Counted from the first letter of the stretch, positions 7,146-16,664 are shown. The stretch: DNA of 64,000 nt from JBAZTO01 sp041661865 (GCA_041661865.1 JBAZTO010000012.1:1-64000); one strand, 5' to 3'. Numbers and translations are program-made. Notes: generated by a model not told the origin, from the sequence alone.

Positions 7146-10100
7146 GTGAGAATACTCCATAGAGACAAAGCGATGATTCCTGACAAACAGCAGCAGATGG
7201 ACGGGCCCGGGTGGGAAGATGCGGACTTGTGCGCAGGTTCACCCGATCAGGCACGCAAGATCCTCCATGCAGCGGCGTGGTTGGCCCTGCTGTTGCTGAT
7301 CTGTCCCCTGCCGACGATACTGAAAATCACTGGGACCAGCTACAGTCATGGGACGATCGAGTGGGTTGGAGCCATGTTTGCGGTCGTCGCGGGCTTGGCG
7401 GCGATCTCGCGGTTCTATGTCCTGGGCAATCGGCTGTACTTGTTCATCGGCCTGGCCTTTCTGGTCAACGGCGCCGAGGACTTCGCTCACGGTATTCTCT
7501 CGCTGGCCGGCTCCAAGTGGCTCAGCGCCGACGCGCTGTCTCACTCCATACCCGGAACCTACGTTACCGGCCGGCTTCTGTGCGGGGCGCTGCTGGTGCT
7601 GGCCCCGTTCGCCCGGCGGCTGTTCGGCCCCAGTAGCTCTCCGGGGCGAGAAACAGCCTGGGCGTCGGGGATCGTCCTGTTGGCCACGTTGGCGGCGACG
7701 ACGGCGGCTTTCCTGTTGCCGTTGCCGCGGTTCATTCATCCCGAGTGGTTCATTTCCCGTCCGGTGGACCTGTTGGCCGGAATATTGTTCATGGCGGCCT
7801 TTGTCGTCATCATGCGCGAATACCGTCGGAACGGCTACGCGTTCTACTGGTGGCTCCTGCTTGCAATTGGGGCGGACGTGTATGGGCAGTTGGCCATGTC
7901 CGTTTCCAAGTCGCTATACGACTCCCCCTTCGAGACCGCGCACATTTACAAGCTGATCGGATACCTCCTCCCTCTGCTGGGCTTCTGTCTGCTCCAGATC
8001 AAGGTGATGGAGGATCTCGTCAGGCACCGAAAGGGCCTTCAGCGGGCGATCGACACCCTGGGCGAGAGCGAGAATCGATTCCGGGTTCTCTTTGAAGGCT
8101 CCCATGACGCCATGATGACCCTGGAACCGCCGTTGTGGCGGTTCACATCCGTAAACCCGGCGATGGTGCGTCTGTTTAACGCAAAGAACATGGAGGAACT
8201 GACCTCCAGCACTCCCTGGGGTCTGTCGCCCGAGCGGCAGCCGGACGGGCGTGCTTCGGCCGAGAAGGCCAGGGAATTGATCGAAACCGCCATACGCGAG
8301 GGCTCTGTCTTCTTCGAGTGGACGCACAAGCGGGCCGACGGCGAGGAGTTCCCCTGCACGGTGTTGCTATCGAGGCTCGATACCGGCGACAGGCATATCT
8401 TGCAGGCGACCCTGCGCGACATCACCGAGCAGAAACGCACGGAGCGTGAGTTGCATCGCCTGGCTGTGATTGTCGAACAGACCACGGAAGGGATCGCCGT
8501 GGCGGATCTGGACGGCGGCAACCTCCTTTTTGCCAACAACGCCTGGGCCAGGATACACGGATACGAGTCGAGCGAAGAACTCATCGGGAAGCACCTGGGA
8601 ATCTCCCACACGGACGAGCAACTCAAGACGGATGTGGTGCCGTTCAACGCAATAGTCAGGCGGCAGGGTCATCACACGGGCGAAGTGGGACACGTGCGAA
8701 GGGATGGAACGACATTCCAGGCGCAAATGTCGGTCGTCGTCCTCAAGGATGAGCGAGGTGAACCGTACGGTCTGGCGGCTTTTATGTCGGACATCACCGA
8801 TCGCAAGCGGGCGGAGGAGGAACGCAGAAAATCGCTCCGTCGGCAACAGGGCATCAGCCTGCTCCAGCAGTCCCTTCTTGGGCCGGCCTCGCTCGAGGAC
8901 AAACTCAAGGCCATTACCGACGGCGTCGTGGAAATTTTCAACGCCGATTTCTGCCGAGTCTGGCTCATTCGGCCGGGCGACCTGTGCGAGCGGGATTGCC
9001 TGCATGCCCAGGTTCACGAAGGACCGCATGTCTGCCGTTACCGTGACCGGTGCCTGCACCTGCTGGCGAGTTCAGGGCGATATACACACACGGACGGCAA
9101 GGCTCACCGCCGCGTGCCGTTCGGGTGTTACAAGATCGGCCGCATCGCCTCGGACGATGAACGCAAGTTTCTCACGAACGACGTATTGAACGACCCCCGC
9201 GTTCATAACCATGAATGGGCGCGCGAATTGGGACTCGCGTCGTTCGCGGGCTACCAGCTTCGGGTTCCCGGCGGGCAGACACTGGGGGTTCTGGCACTGT
9301 TTTCCAAGAACCACATTTCGGGCGAGGAAGAAGCCCTGCTGGACGGACTCAGCAGCGCGGTTGCGTTCGTTGTTCAGCAAGCGGCCGCCGAGGAGATGAT
9401 CCGCCAGAGCGAGCAGCAATTCCGGGTTCTCTTTGAAAGCTCCCATGACGCCATGATGACCCTGGAGCCGCCTCTGTGGAAGTTCACCTCCGCCAACTCG
9501 GCAACGGTGGCGATGTTTGGGGCTAAGAACGTGGAGGAATTCATCTCCCGTGGACCTGGGGACTTGTCGCCCGAGACTCAGCCGGACGGGCGAGCTTCGG
9601 CCGAGAAGGCCAGGGAAATGATCGAAACCGCCGTGCGCGAGGGATCTCACTTCTTCGAGTGGACGCACAAGCGGATCAACGGCGAGGAGTTCCCCGCCAC
9701 CGTGTTGCTTTCGAGGCTCGAAACCGGCGGCAGACAGGCCTTGCAGGCGACCGTACGCGATATTACCGAGCAGAAACGAGCCGAGGAGGCGATCTCGTTC
9801 AAGACGATGCTCCTGGAAGCCCAGTCGGAAACGACTCTCGACGGATTACTGGCCGTGGATAGCGAAGGACATACCATTCTTCACAACAAGCGTTTCGGCG
9901 AACTCTGGAAGATACCTCAGACTGTCCTGGATTCAGGAGACGACGAAAGCATGGTGGGACACGTCTTGAGTCAACTTAGGAATCCCGCGGAATTCGGCCG
10001 CAAAATCGCGTATCTCTATGAGCACCACGACGAGAAGAGCATGGACGAGATCGACTTTATCGATGGGAGGTGCATCGACAGGTATTCCTCGCCTTTAACA

Positions 10101-11834
10101 GGCGCCAACGGGGAATATCACGGCAGAATCTGGTATTTCAGGGACATCACTGATCGCAAGCGAGCCGAGGAGGCGATACGCCAATCCAAGGCCGAAGCCG
10201 AACAGGCCAACGCCGCCAAGAGCGCGTTCCTGGCCAACATGAGCCACGAGATTCGCACGCCCATGACGGCGATCCTGGGATTCGCTGAAATGGTTGAAAG
10301 TTCCATCGAGTGCTGCGCCACGTGCCCCGAACACCAGGCCTGCCCCACGCGTGGACAGAACAAGGAATACCTACAGGTCATCCGTCGCAACGGCGAGCAC
10401 CTGCTGGGGCTTGTCAACAACATCCTGGATCTCTCAAAGGTCGAGGCCGGCAAAATGGATATCGAACGGATTCCTTGTTCGCCCGTGCGGATTGTCGAGG
10501 ATGTTGTGTCGTTAATGCGGGTTCGCGCCCTCGAAAAGGGGCTATCCCTCAAGACCCGCTACGACTTCCCGCTTCCCAAGATGATTCAGAGCGATCGGGC
10601 CAGGATCCGCCAGATCCTGGTGAACCTGGTGGGCAACGCCGTGAAGTTCACTTCCCAGGGCCACGTGGAGATCGTCGTGCGTTACGTTCGAGACGCCCAG
10701 GCGGGAGGGGCGACAATTGCCTTTGAAGTGGAGGACACCGGCATCGGCATGACCGACGAGCAGGCCGAGCGGATCTTCCAGCCGTTCGTCCAGGCCGACG
10801 CCTCCACAACGTGCCAGTATGGCGGCACCGGGCTGGGCCTGGTCATCAGCAAGCGGCTGGCGGAGGCCTTGGGCGGCGACATCAAGTTCCAAGCGCGCCC
10901 CGGGGAGGGCAGCACATTCACCTTCGCGCTCAAGACGGAACCGGTCGAATCGGCGGACCTGCTCCATGACATCTCGGATGCGACGGCACACGCGCCTCAC
11001 CTGATGTTATCGTCTCCCTCGGACGTCAAGTTGCGAGGAAAAGTGCTGCTGGCCGAGGACGGCCCGGACAACCAGAGGCTCATCTCCGCCATTCTGAACG
11101 CGGCAGGGGTTGAGGTCGACGTGGTCGCCAATGGCCGGCTGGCCGTGGAGAAGGCCCTGGCGGCGCAGTCGGCGGGCGCGCCCTACGACGTGATTCTCAT
11201 GGACATGCAGATGCCGGAAATGGACGGCTACCAGGCGACGCGAAAACTGCGAGAGTCGCTCTACGAAGGGCCCATTATCGCCCTGACGGCCCACGCGATG
11301 GCCGAGGACCGCCACAGCTGCCTGGCGGCCGGTTGCGACGACTACGCGACCAAGCCGGTGGACCGCATGGGTCTGCTACGCATGCTGGGCAGGCGGATGG
11401 GTTGCCCGGTGGTCGATCTCGAGGCCGGCCCCGCGGCGGCGGCCCCGGCAGCGGCAGCGGTGGATGAGAGCGTTGCGGCGGCCCCGGCAGTTTCCGACCA
11501 GGGCATTCGGTCTGATTTTTGCAACGACCCGGAGATGACGGAGGTGATCGGCGTCTTTGTGGCCCGCTTGCCGGAAGTTCTGGCGGACATGTCGGAGTCG
11601 CTGGCGCATAACGGTCACGAGGAACTGCGGCGGCTGGCCCACCAACTCAAGGGCGCCGGCGGGAGCTACGGCTACGCCTGCCTGACCGACGCGGCTCGCG
11701 AGCTGGAATCGTATGCCAGGGGCGAGGACGCCGAGGCGGCGAGGCTTGCCCTGAAAAGGCTGGCGAGTCTGTGCGAAAGAGTTCAAGCGGGACATGCGAT
11801 GGATGCCCTGTCCCAGAAGGCGAGAAAGACATGA
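7146..11834 (+). CDS. Giant membrane hybrid histidine kinase (TM-PAS-PAS-GAF-PAS-PAS-HK-REC-HPt)
   Basis: Protein of 1562 residues. About seven or eight membrane segments (roughly 38-290) form a MASE-like sensor. PAS domains follow at about 305-425 and 435-560, then a cysteine-rich GAF at about 570-745 (CERDC, VCRYRDRC, FGCYKIG), then PAS domains at about 757-877 and 880-1007. The dimerisation/phospho-acceptor domain carries His1034 in MSHEIRTPM and has a CCATCPEHQACP insertion. The ATPase domain (about 1140-1260) has GTGLGLVISK. The receiver has Asp1353, and the C-terminal HPt has His1499 (HQLKGAGG). The first and third PAS domains are recent duplicates. The start is GTG 7146 with a GAGGAAG-like site just upstream; ATG 7173 is an alternative. 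The stop overlaps the next gene by ATGA. Confidence 0.93.
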   Translation: MRILHRDKAMIPDKQQQMDGPGWEDADLCAGSPDQARKILHAAAWLALLLLICPLPTILKITGTSYSHGTIEWVGAMFAVVAGLAAISRFYVLGNRLYLFIGLAFLVNGAEDFAHGILSLAGSKWLSADALSHSIPGTYVTGRLLCGALLVLAPFARRLFGPSSSPGRETAWASGIVLLATLAATTAAFLLPLPRFIHPEWFISRPVDLLAGILFMAAFVVIMREYRRNGYAFYWWLLLAIGADVYGQLAMSVSKSLYDSPFETAHIYKLIGYLLPLLGFCLLQIKVMEDLVRHRKGLQRAIDTLGESENRFRVLFEGSHDAMMTLEPPLWRFTSVNPAMVRLFNAKNMEELTSSTPWGLSPERQPDGRASAEKARELIETAIREGSVFFEWTHKRADGEEFPCTVLLSRLDTGDRHILQATLRDITEQKRTERELHRLAVIVEQTTEGIAVADLDGGNLLFANNAWARIHGYESSEELIGKHLGISHTDEQLKTDVVPFNAIVRRQGHHTGEVGHVRRDGTTFQAQMSVVVLKDERGEPYGLAAFMSDITDRKRAEEERRKSLRRQQGISLLQQSLLGPASLEDKLKAITDGVVEIFNADFCRVWLIRPGDLCERDCLHAQVHEGPHVCRYRDRCLHLLASSGRYTHTDGKAHRRVPFGCYKIGRIASDDERKFLTNDVLNDPRVHNHEWARELGLASFAGYQLRVPGGQTLGVLALFSKNHISGEEEALLDGLSSAVAFVVQQAAAEEMIRQSEQQFRVLFESSHDAMMTLEPPLWKFTSANSATVAMFGAKNVEEFISRGPGDLSPETQPDGRASAEKAREMIETAVREGSHFFEWTHKRINGEEFPATVLLSRLETGGRQALQATVRDITEQKRAEEAISFKTMLLEAQSETTLDGLLAVDSEGHTILHNKRFGELWKIPQTVLDSGDDESMVGHVLSQLRNPAEFGRKIAYLYEHHDEKSMDEIDFIDGRCIDRYSSPLTGANGEYHGRIWYFRDITDRKRAEEAIRQSKAEAEQANAAKSAFLANMSHEIRTPMTAILGFAEMVESSIECCATCPEHQACPTRGQNKEYLQVIRRNGEHLLGLVNNILDLSKVEAGKMDIERIPCSPVRIVEDVVSLMRVRALEKGLSLKTRYDFPLPKMIQSDRARIRQILVNLVGNAVKFTSQGHVEIVVRYVRDAQAGGATIAFEVEDTGIGMTDEQAERIFQPFVQADASTTCQYGGTGLGLVISKRLAEALGGDIKFQARPGEGSTFTFALKTEPVESADLLHDISDATAHAPHLMLSSPSDVKLRGKVLLAEDGPDNQRLISAILNAAGVEVDVVANGRLAVEKALAAQSAGAPYDVILMDMQMPEMDGYQATRKLRESLYEGPIIALTAHAMAEDRHSCLAAGCDDYATKPVDRMGLLRMLGRRMGCPVVDLEAGPAAAAPAAAAVDESVAAAPAVSDQGIRSDFCNDPEMTEVIGVFVARLPEVLADMSESLAHNGHEELRRLAHQLKGAGGSYGYACLTDAARELESYARGEDAEAARLALKRLASLCERVQAGHAMDALSQKARKT

Positions 11835-12730
11835 AGATAGTCATCATAGACGACAGCCCCGACGCGCTGGCGGTGGCGAAGACCCGCCTGGCGCATGAAG
11901 GCCACGAAATCCTCTGCGCCGCCGGCGGTGGAGAAGGATTGGAGACGGTCGGCCGCGAGAAGCCGGACCTGATCCTGCTGGACGTGGACATGCCCGGCAT
12001 GTCCGGTTTTGACGTGTGCCGATGGCTCAAGGACGACGCGGCCACTTGTTCGATCCCGGTGATCTTCCTGTCCGGCTCAAATGACATTGGCGACAAGGTC
12101 AAGGGACTGGATCTGGGAGCGGTCGATTTCGTGACCAAGCCCTTCGACGCGTTCGAGCTGCGGGCGCGTGTCCGGGCCGCCTTGCGGACCAAGCATCTCC
12201 AGGATCTGCTTCGGAGATTCGCCCTGATCGACCCCCTGACGGAACTGCCCAACCGCCGAGCCCTGGACGATCGCCTTGCCCAGGAGTGGGCCAGACTCTT
12301 GCGGCACGGCGGAGACCTGTCGGTCATCATGGTGGACATCGACAGGTTCAAAAGTATTAACGACCGGTTCGGGCACCCCGCCGGTGACGAGGTGCTGCGT
12401 CAAGTGGCCTGCCTGATGGCCGCGTGCTGCCGTGAGACCGACACGCCGGCCCGCTACGGCGGCGATGAGTTCGCCGTCCTTGCCCCGGAAACTCCCACCA
12501 AGGCCGCCATGGACTTCGCCGAGCGGCTACAGAAGAGCGTTTGCTCCCAGCCGCTGACGGTCCACGGCAATTCCGTGAACGTGACGGTCAGCCTCGGCGT
12601 GGCGGGTCATGAAGGAATCAACTCGCCGGAAGAATTGATCCATGCAGCCGACCAGGCCTTGTACCTGGCCAAGTCCGCCGGCAGGAACTGTGTCATGGGA
12701 TCGGTAATCTCGTCAACGACAGTGCCTTAA
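11831..12730 (+). CDS. Response regulator diguanylate cyclase (REC-GGDEF)
   Basis: The receiver at residues 1-120 has Asp51 (LLDVDMPGMSG) and the KPFD motif. The GGDEF domain at about 130-290 has an intact active-site GGDEF (about 210-214) and an RETD motif five residues before it, the c-di-GMP inhibitory site. It would make c-di-GMP from two GTP when phosphorylated. ATG 11831 overlaps the stop of the giant hybrid kinase (ATGA), so that kinase is the likely phosphodonor. The last 17 codons and the following leader are homologous to the region at 16299-16540. Confidence 0.93.
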   Translation: MKIVIIDDSPDALAVAKTRLAHEGHEILCAAGGGEGLETVGREKPDLILLDVDMPGMSGFDVCRWLKDDAATCSIPVIFLSGSNDIGDKVKGLDLGAVDFVTKPFDAFELRARVRAALRTKHLQDLLRRFALIDPLTELPNRRALDDRLAQEWARLLRHGGDLSVIMVDIDRFKSINDRFGHPAGDEVLRQVACLMAACCRETDTPARYGGDEFAVLAPETPTKAAMDFAERLQKSVCSQPLTVHGNSVNVTVSLGVAGHEGINSPEELIHAADQALYLAKSAGRNCVMGSVISSTTVP

Positions 12731-12960
12731 AGACGGTGCGCGGAGAGGCCTCGCCGCTGCCGGCCAGCTTGTCCGGTTATTCCGACGCTGTTTGCGATAC
12801 CGTGTTGTCGGAGCGCTACAATGACTTACGCGTTAGTTTGAGCAACCGGGCGGTTCACAGGCCTGCTGGTTTTCCGAAAGGCGGTGGGGTGGTGCCGAGA
12901 ACACTCATCTCGGCCAGGGACGGCTCGACAGTACGGTATCCCCCGTACATTCTCGGGGCG
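12679..12960 (+). repeat. Duplicated segment, copy A (gene end + leader + kinase start)
   Basis: This stretch is homologous to 16299-16620. Shared blocks include GGCAGGAACTGTGTCATGGG, TTGCGATACCG, GTTGTCGGAG and TACAAT in the leader, TTTCCGAAAGG before the start codon, and CTCGGCCAGGGA in the coding start. It covers the last codons of the REC-GGDEF gene, the spacer and the first codons of the membrane kinase. The conserved leader block (TTGCGA at 12792, TACAAT at 12817) may include a promoter, although the 19-bp spacing is long. Confidence 0.75.
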
Positions 12961-14484
12961 ATCTTCCTCGTCCTGGCGACGGGCAGTGTCGCAGCCGCCT
13001 ACTCCTATTACGGCGCCCACGAGCAACATTATCGCGTCGGGGTGGAGCGCCAGCTTCTGGCCGTTGTTGAGTTGAAGGCCGATGAGTTGGCGAATTGGAG
13101 GGCCGAACGATTAGGCAACGCTTCGGCCTTTTTCGGCAACGACCTTTTTTCCTCTCTGGTGCGGAGGGGGTTCGAGAACCCGCGGGGCGTGGAGGCGCAA
13201 AGCCAACCGCGGAAATCGCTGAGCCAAGTCCAGGGAGCCTACGCGCCGGCAAGGGAACGCGGCGGGATCATGGTCGCGATGGCCGGCCTCCTGGTCCTGG
13301 CGACGGGAGCATGCATTGCCCTGATCTGGTGGCAGCAGCGTCTGTATGTCCGCCGGAAGACGCCCGAGGCGGCGGTAGCCCTGCGCGCCTCGGAGAGTCA
13401 GTATCGTCGTCTCTTTGAGACGGCACAAGACGGCATCCTGATCCTGGATGCCCAGACGGGCAAGGTCATGGACGTCAATCCGTTCCTGACCAAGATGTTG
13501 GGTTTTGGGCGTGAGCACTTCATCGGAAAGACGACCTCGGAACTGGGATTGCTCAAGGATACCCTCGCCAACCAGGCCAACTTCGCGGAACTACAGCAAA
13601 AGGGCTACATCCGTTACGAGAACCTGCCGCTGAAAACCGCTGATCACCGGCAGATCGACGTGGAGTTCATCAGCAACGTCTATAGGGTGGACCACCATCA
13701 GGTGATCCAATGCAACGTCCGCGACATCACCGAGCGAAAGCAGGCGGAGAAGACACTAAAGGGAAAAACCGAGGAGTTGGCGCGAAAGAACGAGGAACTG
13801 GCCCGCTTCATCTACACCGTCTCGCACGACCTGAAGAGTCCGCTGGTGACGATCTCCACCTTCCTGGGCTACCTGGAGAATGACGCCGCAAGGCAGGATG
13901 CCAAGCGGATGGGCAAAGACGTGGGCTACATCCGCAACGCGGCGGACAAGATGTCCCGCCTTCTGGACGAACTGCTGGAGCTTTCCCGCGTCGGGCTCAA
14001 GATGAACCCTTCCGTGGATGTGTCGCTCCAGACCGTCGCGGCCGAGGCCCTGGCGCTGGTGGCCGGGCGAGTCGCCGCGCGGGGCGTCCAGGTCCAGGTG
14101 ACCCAGGAGCCGGTGCTGCTCCACGGCGATCGCCAGCGCCTGGTGGAGGTCTTCCAGAACCTTCTGGACAACGCCGTCAAGTTCATGGGCGACCAGCCGG
14201 CGCCACGCATCGAGATCGGGACCGAACAGGTCGGGGAGGAAACGGTGCTGCTGGTGCGGGACAACGGCGGCGGGATCGACCCGCGGCACCAGGGGAGGCT
14301 CTTTGGCCTGTTCGAGAAGCTCGATCCCCACTCGGAGGGCACGGGCCTGGGCCTGTCGATGGTGCGGAGAGTGGTGGAGGTGCATGGCGGCAGGGTCTGG
14401 GTGGAATCGGCCGGGGCCGGCATGGGCACGACGTTCCGCTTCACCCTGGCCCATACCAAACGACCGGCCGCCAGGTCAGCATAA
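12892..14484 (+). CDS. Membrane PAS sensor histidine kinase, periplasmic domain apparently deleted
   Basis: Residues 18-40 form the first membrane helix, followed by only about 85 periplasmic residues, then a second helix at about 125-148. A PAS domain (about 165-285), a short coiled coil, a HisKA domain with His312 (VSHDLKSPL) and a HATPase domain with GTGLGLSMVRR follow. The 530-residue length rests on GTG 12892, chosen because the homologous position in the duplicated copy is an ATG preceded by the same AAAGG block; an upstream start at 12736 would place the leader inside the protein. Related kinases, as I recall them, carry about 150 more residues between the two helices. No receiver is attached; the adjacent Rcp1-type receiver is the likely partner. 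Confidence 0.85.
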   Translation: MPRTLISARDGSTVRYPPYILGAIFLVLATGSVAAAYSYYGAHEQHYRVGVERQLLAVVELKADELANWRAERLGNASAFFGNDLFSSLVRRGFENPRGVEAQSQPRKSLSQVQGAYAPARERGGIMVAMAGLLVLATGACIALIWWQQRLYVRRKTPEAAVALRASESQYRRLFETAQDGILILDAQTGKVMDVNPFLTKMLGFGREHFIGKTTSELGLLKDTLANQANFAELQQKGYIRYENLPLKTADHRQIDVEFISNVYRVDHHQVIQCNVRDITERKQAEKTLKGKTEELARKNEELARFIYTVSHDLKSPLVTISTFLGYLENDAARQDAKRMGKDVGYIRNAADKMSRLLDELLELSRVGLKMNPSVDVSLQTVAAEALALVAGRVAARGVQVQVTQEPVLLHGDRQRLVEVFQNLLDNAVKFMGDQPAPRIEIGTEQVGEETVLLVRDNGGGIDPRHQGRLFGLFEKLDPHSEGTGLGLSMVRRVVEVHGGRVWVESAGAGMGTTFRFTLAHTKRPAARSA

Positions 14485-14496
14485 AGGAAAGCAACC

Positions 14497-14949
14497 ATGA
14501 TCCAGGGTAAACCACCTGTCGTTGTCCTGCTGGTCGAAGACGACCTGGCGCACGCCGAGATCGTTCGGCGTAACATCGAGAGCTTCCGCATGGCCAACCG
14601 GCTCATTCACGTGGAGGATGGGCAGGTGGCGATAGACTACCTCCGACGACGACGACGGAACTCCCCCGCCGACCTCGATGACTTCCCACCTCCGGACATG
14701 GTGCTCCTGGACCTGCGCCTGCCCAAGGTGGACGGGCTGGAGGTGTTGCGCCAGATCAAGGAGGATGAGACGATCAAGCGGATTCCCGTCGTCGTACTCA
14801 GCACGTCCAGCACCGAGGAGGACGTGGCCAAGGCGTACGCCCACGGAGCGTTCAGTTACCTGGTGAAACCGATGGACTTCGAGAACTTCACCAGGCTGAT
14901 GGAAGCCCTTGGCGCCTACTGGCTGGCGTGGAACCGGTTTCCTGAGTGA
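14497..14949 (+). CDS. Rcp1-type single-domain response regulator
   Basis: A 150-residue receiver of the cyanobacterial-phytochrome-partner type. It has acidic residues in VEDDLAHAE (14-16), an extended loop RRRRRNSPADLDD before phospho-acceptor Asp72 (LLDLRLPKVDG), and Lys in YLVKPMDFENF. The family partners membrane or phytochrome-like kinases encoded next to it, here the gene 13 bases upstream. AAAGGAAAG gives a reasonable ribosome binding site for ATG 14497. Confidence 0.9.
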   Translation: MIQGKPPVVVLLVEDDLAHAEIVRRNIESFRMANRLIHVEDGQVAIDYLRRRRRNSPADLDDFPPPDMVLLDLRLPKVDGLEVLRQIKEDETIKRIPVVVLSTSSTEEDVAKAYAHGAFSYLVKPMDFENFTRLMEALGAYWLAWNRFPE

Positions 14950-14967
14950 GCCGCGGAAAGGATCCTG

Positions 14968-16269
14968 ATGGCCAATACGCCTTTCATCCTGATCGCCGAA
15001 GACGAACCGGCGCACGCCGAAGCCATCCGACGAGCCTTCAATGAGGCCGGCGCAACGGCCGAGATCCAGGTCGTGGGCACGCTACGGGAATACCGCCAGG
15101 CCGTGGCCGCCAGACCGCCCGACATCGCCCTGATGGACGTGAATCTGCCGGACAACCGGACGATGGAGACTTTGACCTCGCCGCCCGAGGCCAGGGCCTT
15201 CCCCGTCCTGGTCATGACCAGCCACGGCAACGAGCAGATGGCCGTCGAAGCCATCAAGGGCGGCGCGATCGACTACATCTCCAAGTCGCCCCAAGCCTTT
15301 GCGGACATGCCCCGGGTGGTGCGGCGGGCCTTGGACCAATGGGAGACGCTCCTGCTGGGCAAGCGGGCGGAAAAGGCGCTTGATGCCTCGGAAATCCGGT
15401 ATCGCCGGCTGCACGAGAGCATGAGGGATGCCTTCGTCAACGTGGACATGGCCGGACGGATCCTGGAGTTCAATGAAGCCTATCGCATCATGCTCGGCTA
15501 CGAAGGGGAGGAATTGCGGGCGATCGCCCATGTGGACCTCGTCCCCGAGAAATGGCACGCGCTCGAGGCCGAGATCGTGGACACGCAGATCCTCGCTCGC
15601 GGGTACTCCGACGTCTATGAAAAGGAATATCGGAGGAAGGATGGCACGACCCTCCCGGTGGAGTTGAGGACGAACCTGCTGCGCGACGAGGAGGGAAAGC
15701 CCGTCGGCATGTGGGCGATCGTCCGCGACATCACCGAGCGGAAGCAGATCGAGTCGAGGCTGGCCCACCTGGCCAGTCACGACCCGTTGACGGGTCTGTC
15801 CAACCGCCCGCTGTTCAAGGAGTGCCTCGTGCGATCGGTGGCCAAGGCGAACAGAGGCAGGCCCAGTTCCCTCATGGTGTTTGACGTGGACCATTTCAAG
15901 GCCGTCAACGACACGCTCGGCCATGCCGCGGGCGACGACGTCCTGATCGAACTGGCCCAACTGGTTCAGCAGCGGCTTCGCACGGAGGACATCCTGGCCC
16001 GAATCGGCGGCGACGAGTTTGCCGTGCTGCTGGAAGACACCTCCGTCGGACAGGCTCGAGTGGTCGCCGAACGTGCCTGTCGCGCCATTTCCAATCACGC
16101 CTTTCTTGTCGACCGCCGCATCCAGCCGACGCTCAGTATCGGCATGGTGGAAGTGACCGGCCGCGATGAGGTGGACGCACTCCTGTCCAGGGCCGATGCC
16201 GCCATGTACAAGGCCAAGGAGCAGGGAGGCAACCGCCTGGTGTGCGAGCGGCCGGTTGTGGCCACCTGA
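14968..16269 (+). CDS. REC-PAS-GGDEF diguanylate cyclase
   Basis: The receiver at about residues 1-125 has acidic EDEP and Asp57 (LMDVNLPD). A PAS domain (about 135-260) precedes a GGDEF domain (about 265-428). The catalytic motif IGGDEFAVLL at about 346-355 is intact, and RTED lies five residues before it, matching the product-inhibition site. It would produce c-di-GMP in response to phosphorylation and a PAS ligand. Its PAS domain is nearly identical at DNA level to the first PAS of the downstream hybrid kinase. The gene starts 18 bases after the Rcp1-type receiver, so both are probably co-transcribed. Confidence 0.93.
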   Translation: MANTPFILIAEDEPAHAEAIRRAFNEAGATAEIQVVGTLREYRQAVAARPPDIALMDVNLPDNRTMETLTSPPEARAFPVLVMTSHGNEQMAVEAIKGGAIDYISKSPQAFADMPRVVRRALDQWETLLLGKRAEKALDASEIRYRRLHESMRDAFVNVDMAGRILEFNEAYRIMLGYEGEELRAIAHVDLVPEKWHALEAEIVDTQILARGYSDVYEKEYRRKDGTTLPVELRTNLLRDEEGKPVGMWAIVRDITERKQIESRLAHLASHDPLTGLSNRPLFKECLVRSVAKANRGRPSSLMVFDVDHFKAVNDTLGHAAGDDVLIELAQLVQQRLRTEDILARIGGDEFAVLLEDTSVGQARVVAERACRAISNHAFLVDRRIQPTLSIGMVEVTGRDEVDALLSRADAAMYKAKEQGGNRLVCERPVVAT

Positions 16270-16298
16270 AGAAACTTTCTCGTCACCTCCCATGCCAC

Positions 16299-16620
16299 CG
16301 GCAGGAACTGTGTCATGGGATTGATAACCACCTTCAATTACAGCATGTTGAAGACTGCGTGCAGAGCTACCCCCCCGCCGTTCCCAGCCGATTTCTCTGG
16401 TTGTTCTTATTATTTTGACGATGCTTGCGATACCGCGTTGTCGGAGAGCTACAATATGGCACGAGGCGTGCGCTTTAGGCGGATAGATCAGCGAGTCCAC
16501 AAGCTTGTTGGCTTTCCGAAAGGGGATAGAGCGATGCCGCGAACAAGCAACTCGGCCAGGGAGGGCTTGACAGGCTGGTGCGTCCCGTGCGCTCTCGGGG
16601 TGGTTCTCGTTGGCCCCGCG
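16299..16620 (+). repeat. Duplicated segment, copy B
   Basis: Homologous to 12679-12960. It starts with the block GGCAGGAACTGTGTCATGGG, which in copy A encodes the end of a GGDEF protein but here lies after the stop of the REC-PAS-GGDEF gene. It continues through the leader block (TTGCGA at 16425, TACAAT at 16450) into a truncated copy of the kinase N-terminus. The arrangement shows a past tandem duplication followed by divergence. Confidence 0.75.
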
Positions 16621-16659
16621 GGATGCCTTGAAGGCGCCGGCAAGGGGAAGAAGGGGTAG
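16534..16659 (+). pseudogene. Truncated remnant of a kinase N-terminus (41 codons)
   Basis: A short frame beginning MPRTSNSAREGLTG aligns with the start of the membrane kinase at 12892 (MPRTLISARDGSTV) and with part of its first membrane helix, then stops at TAG 16657. AAGGGG upstream preserves a ribosome binding site. The stop lies six bases before the next kinase, so it may still be translated as a short leader peptide that couples to it. It is most simply a duplication remnant. Confidence 0.55.
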
Positions 16660-16664
16660 CACTG

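Noticed and set aside
12736..12891. Upstream start (12736) for the membrane kinase
   Set aside because: It would translate the duplicated leader, including its TACAAT block. The duplicate copy shows the start codon at the position equivalent to 12892.
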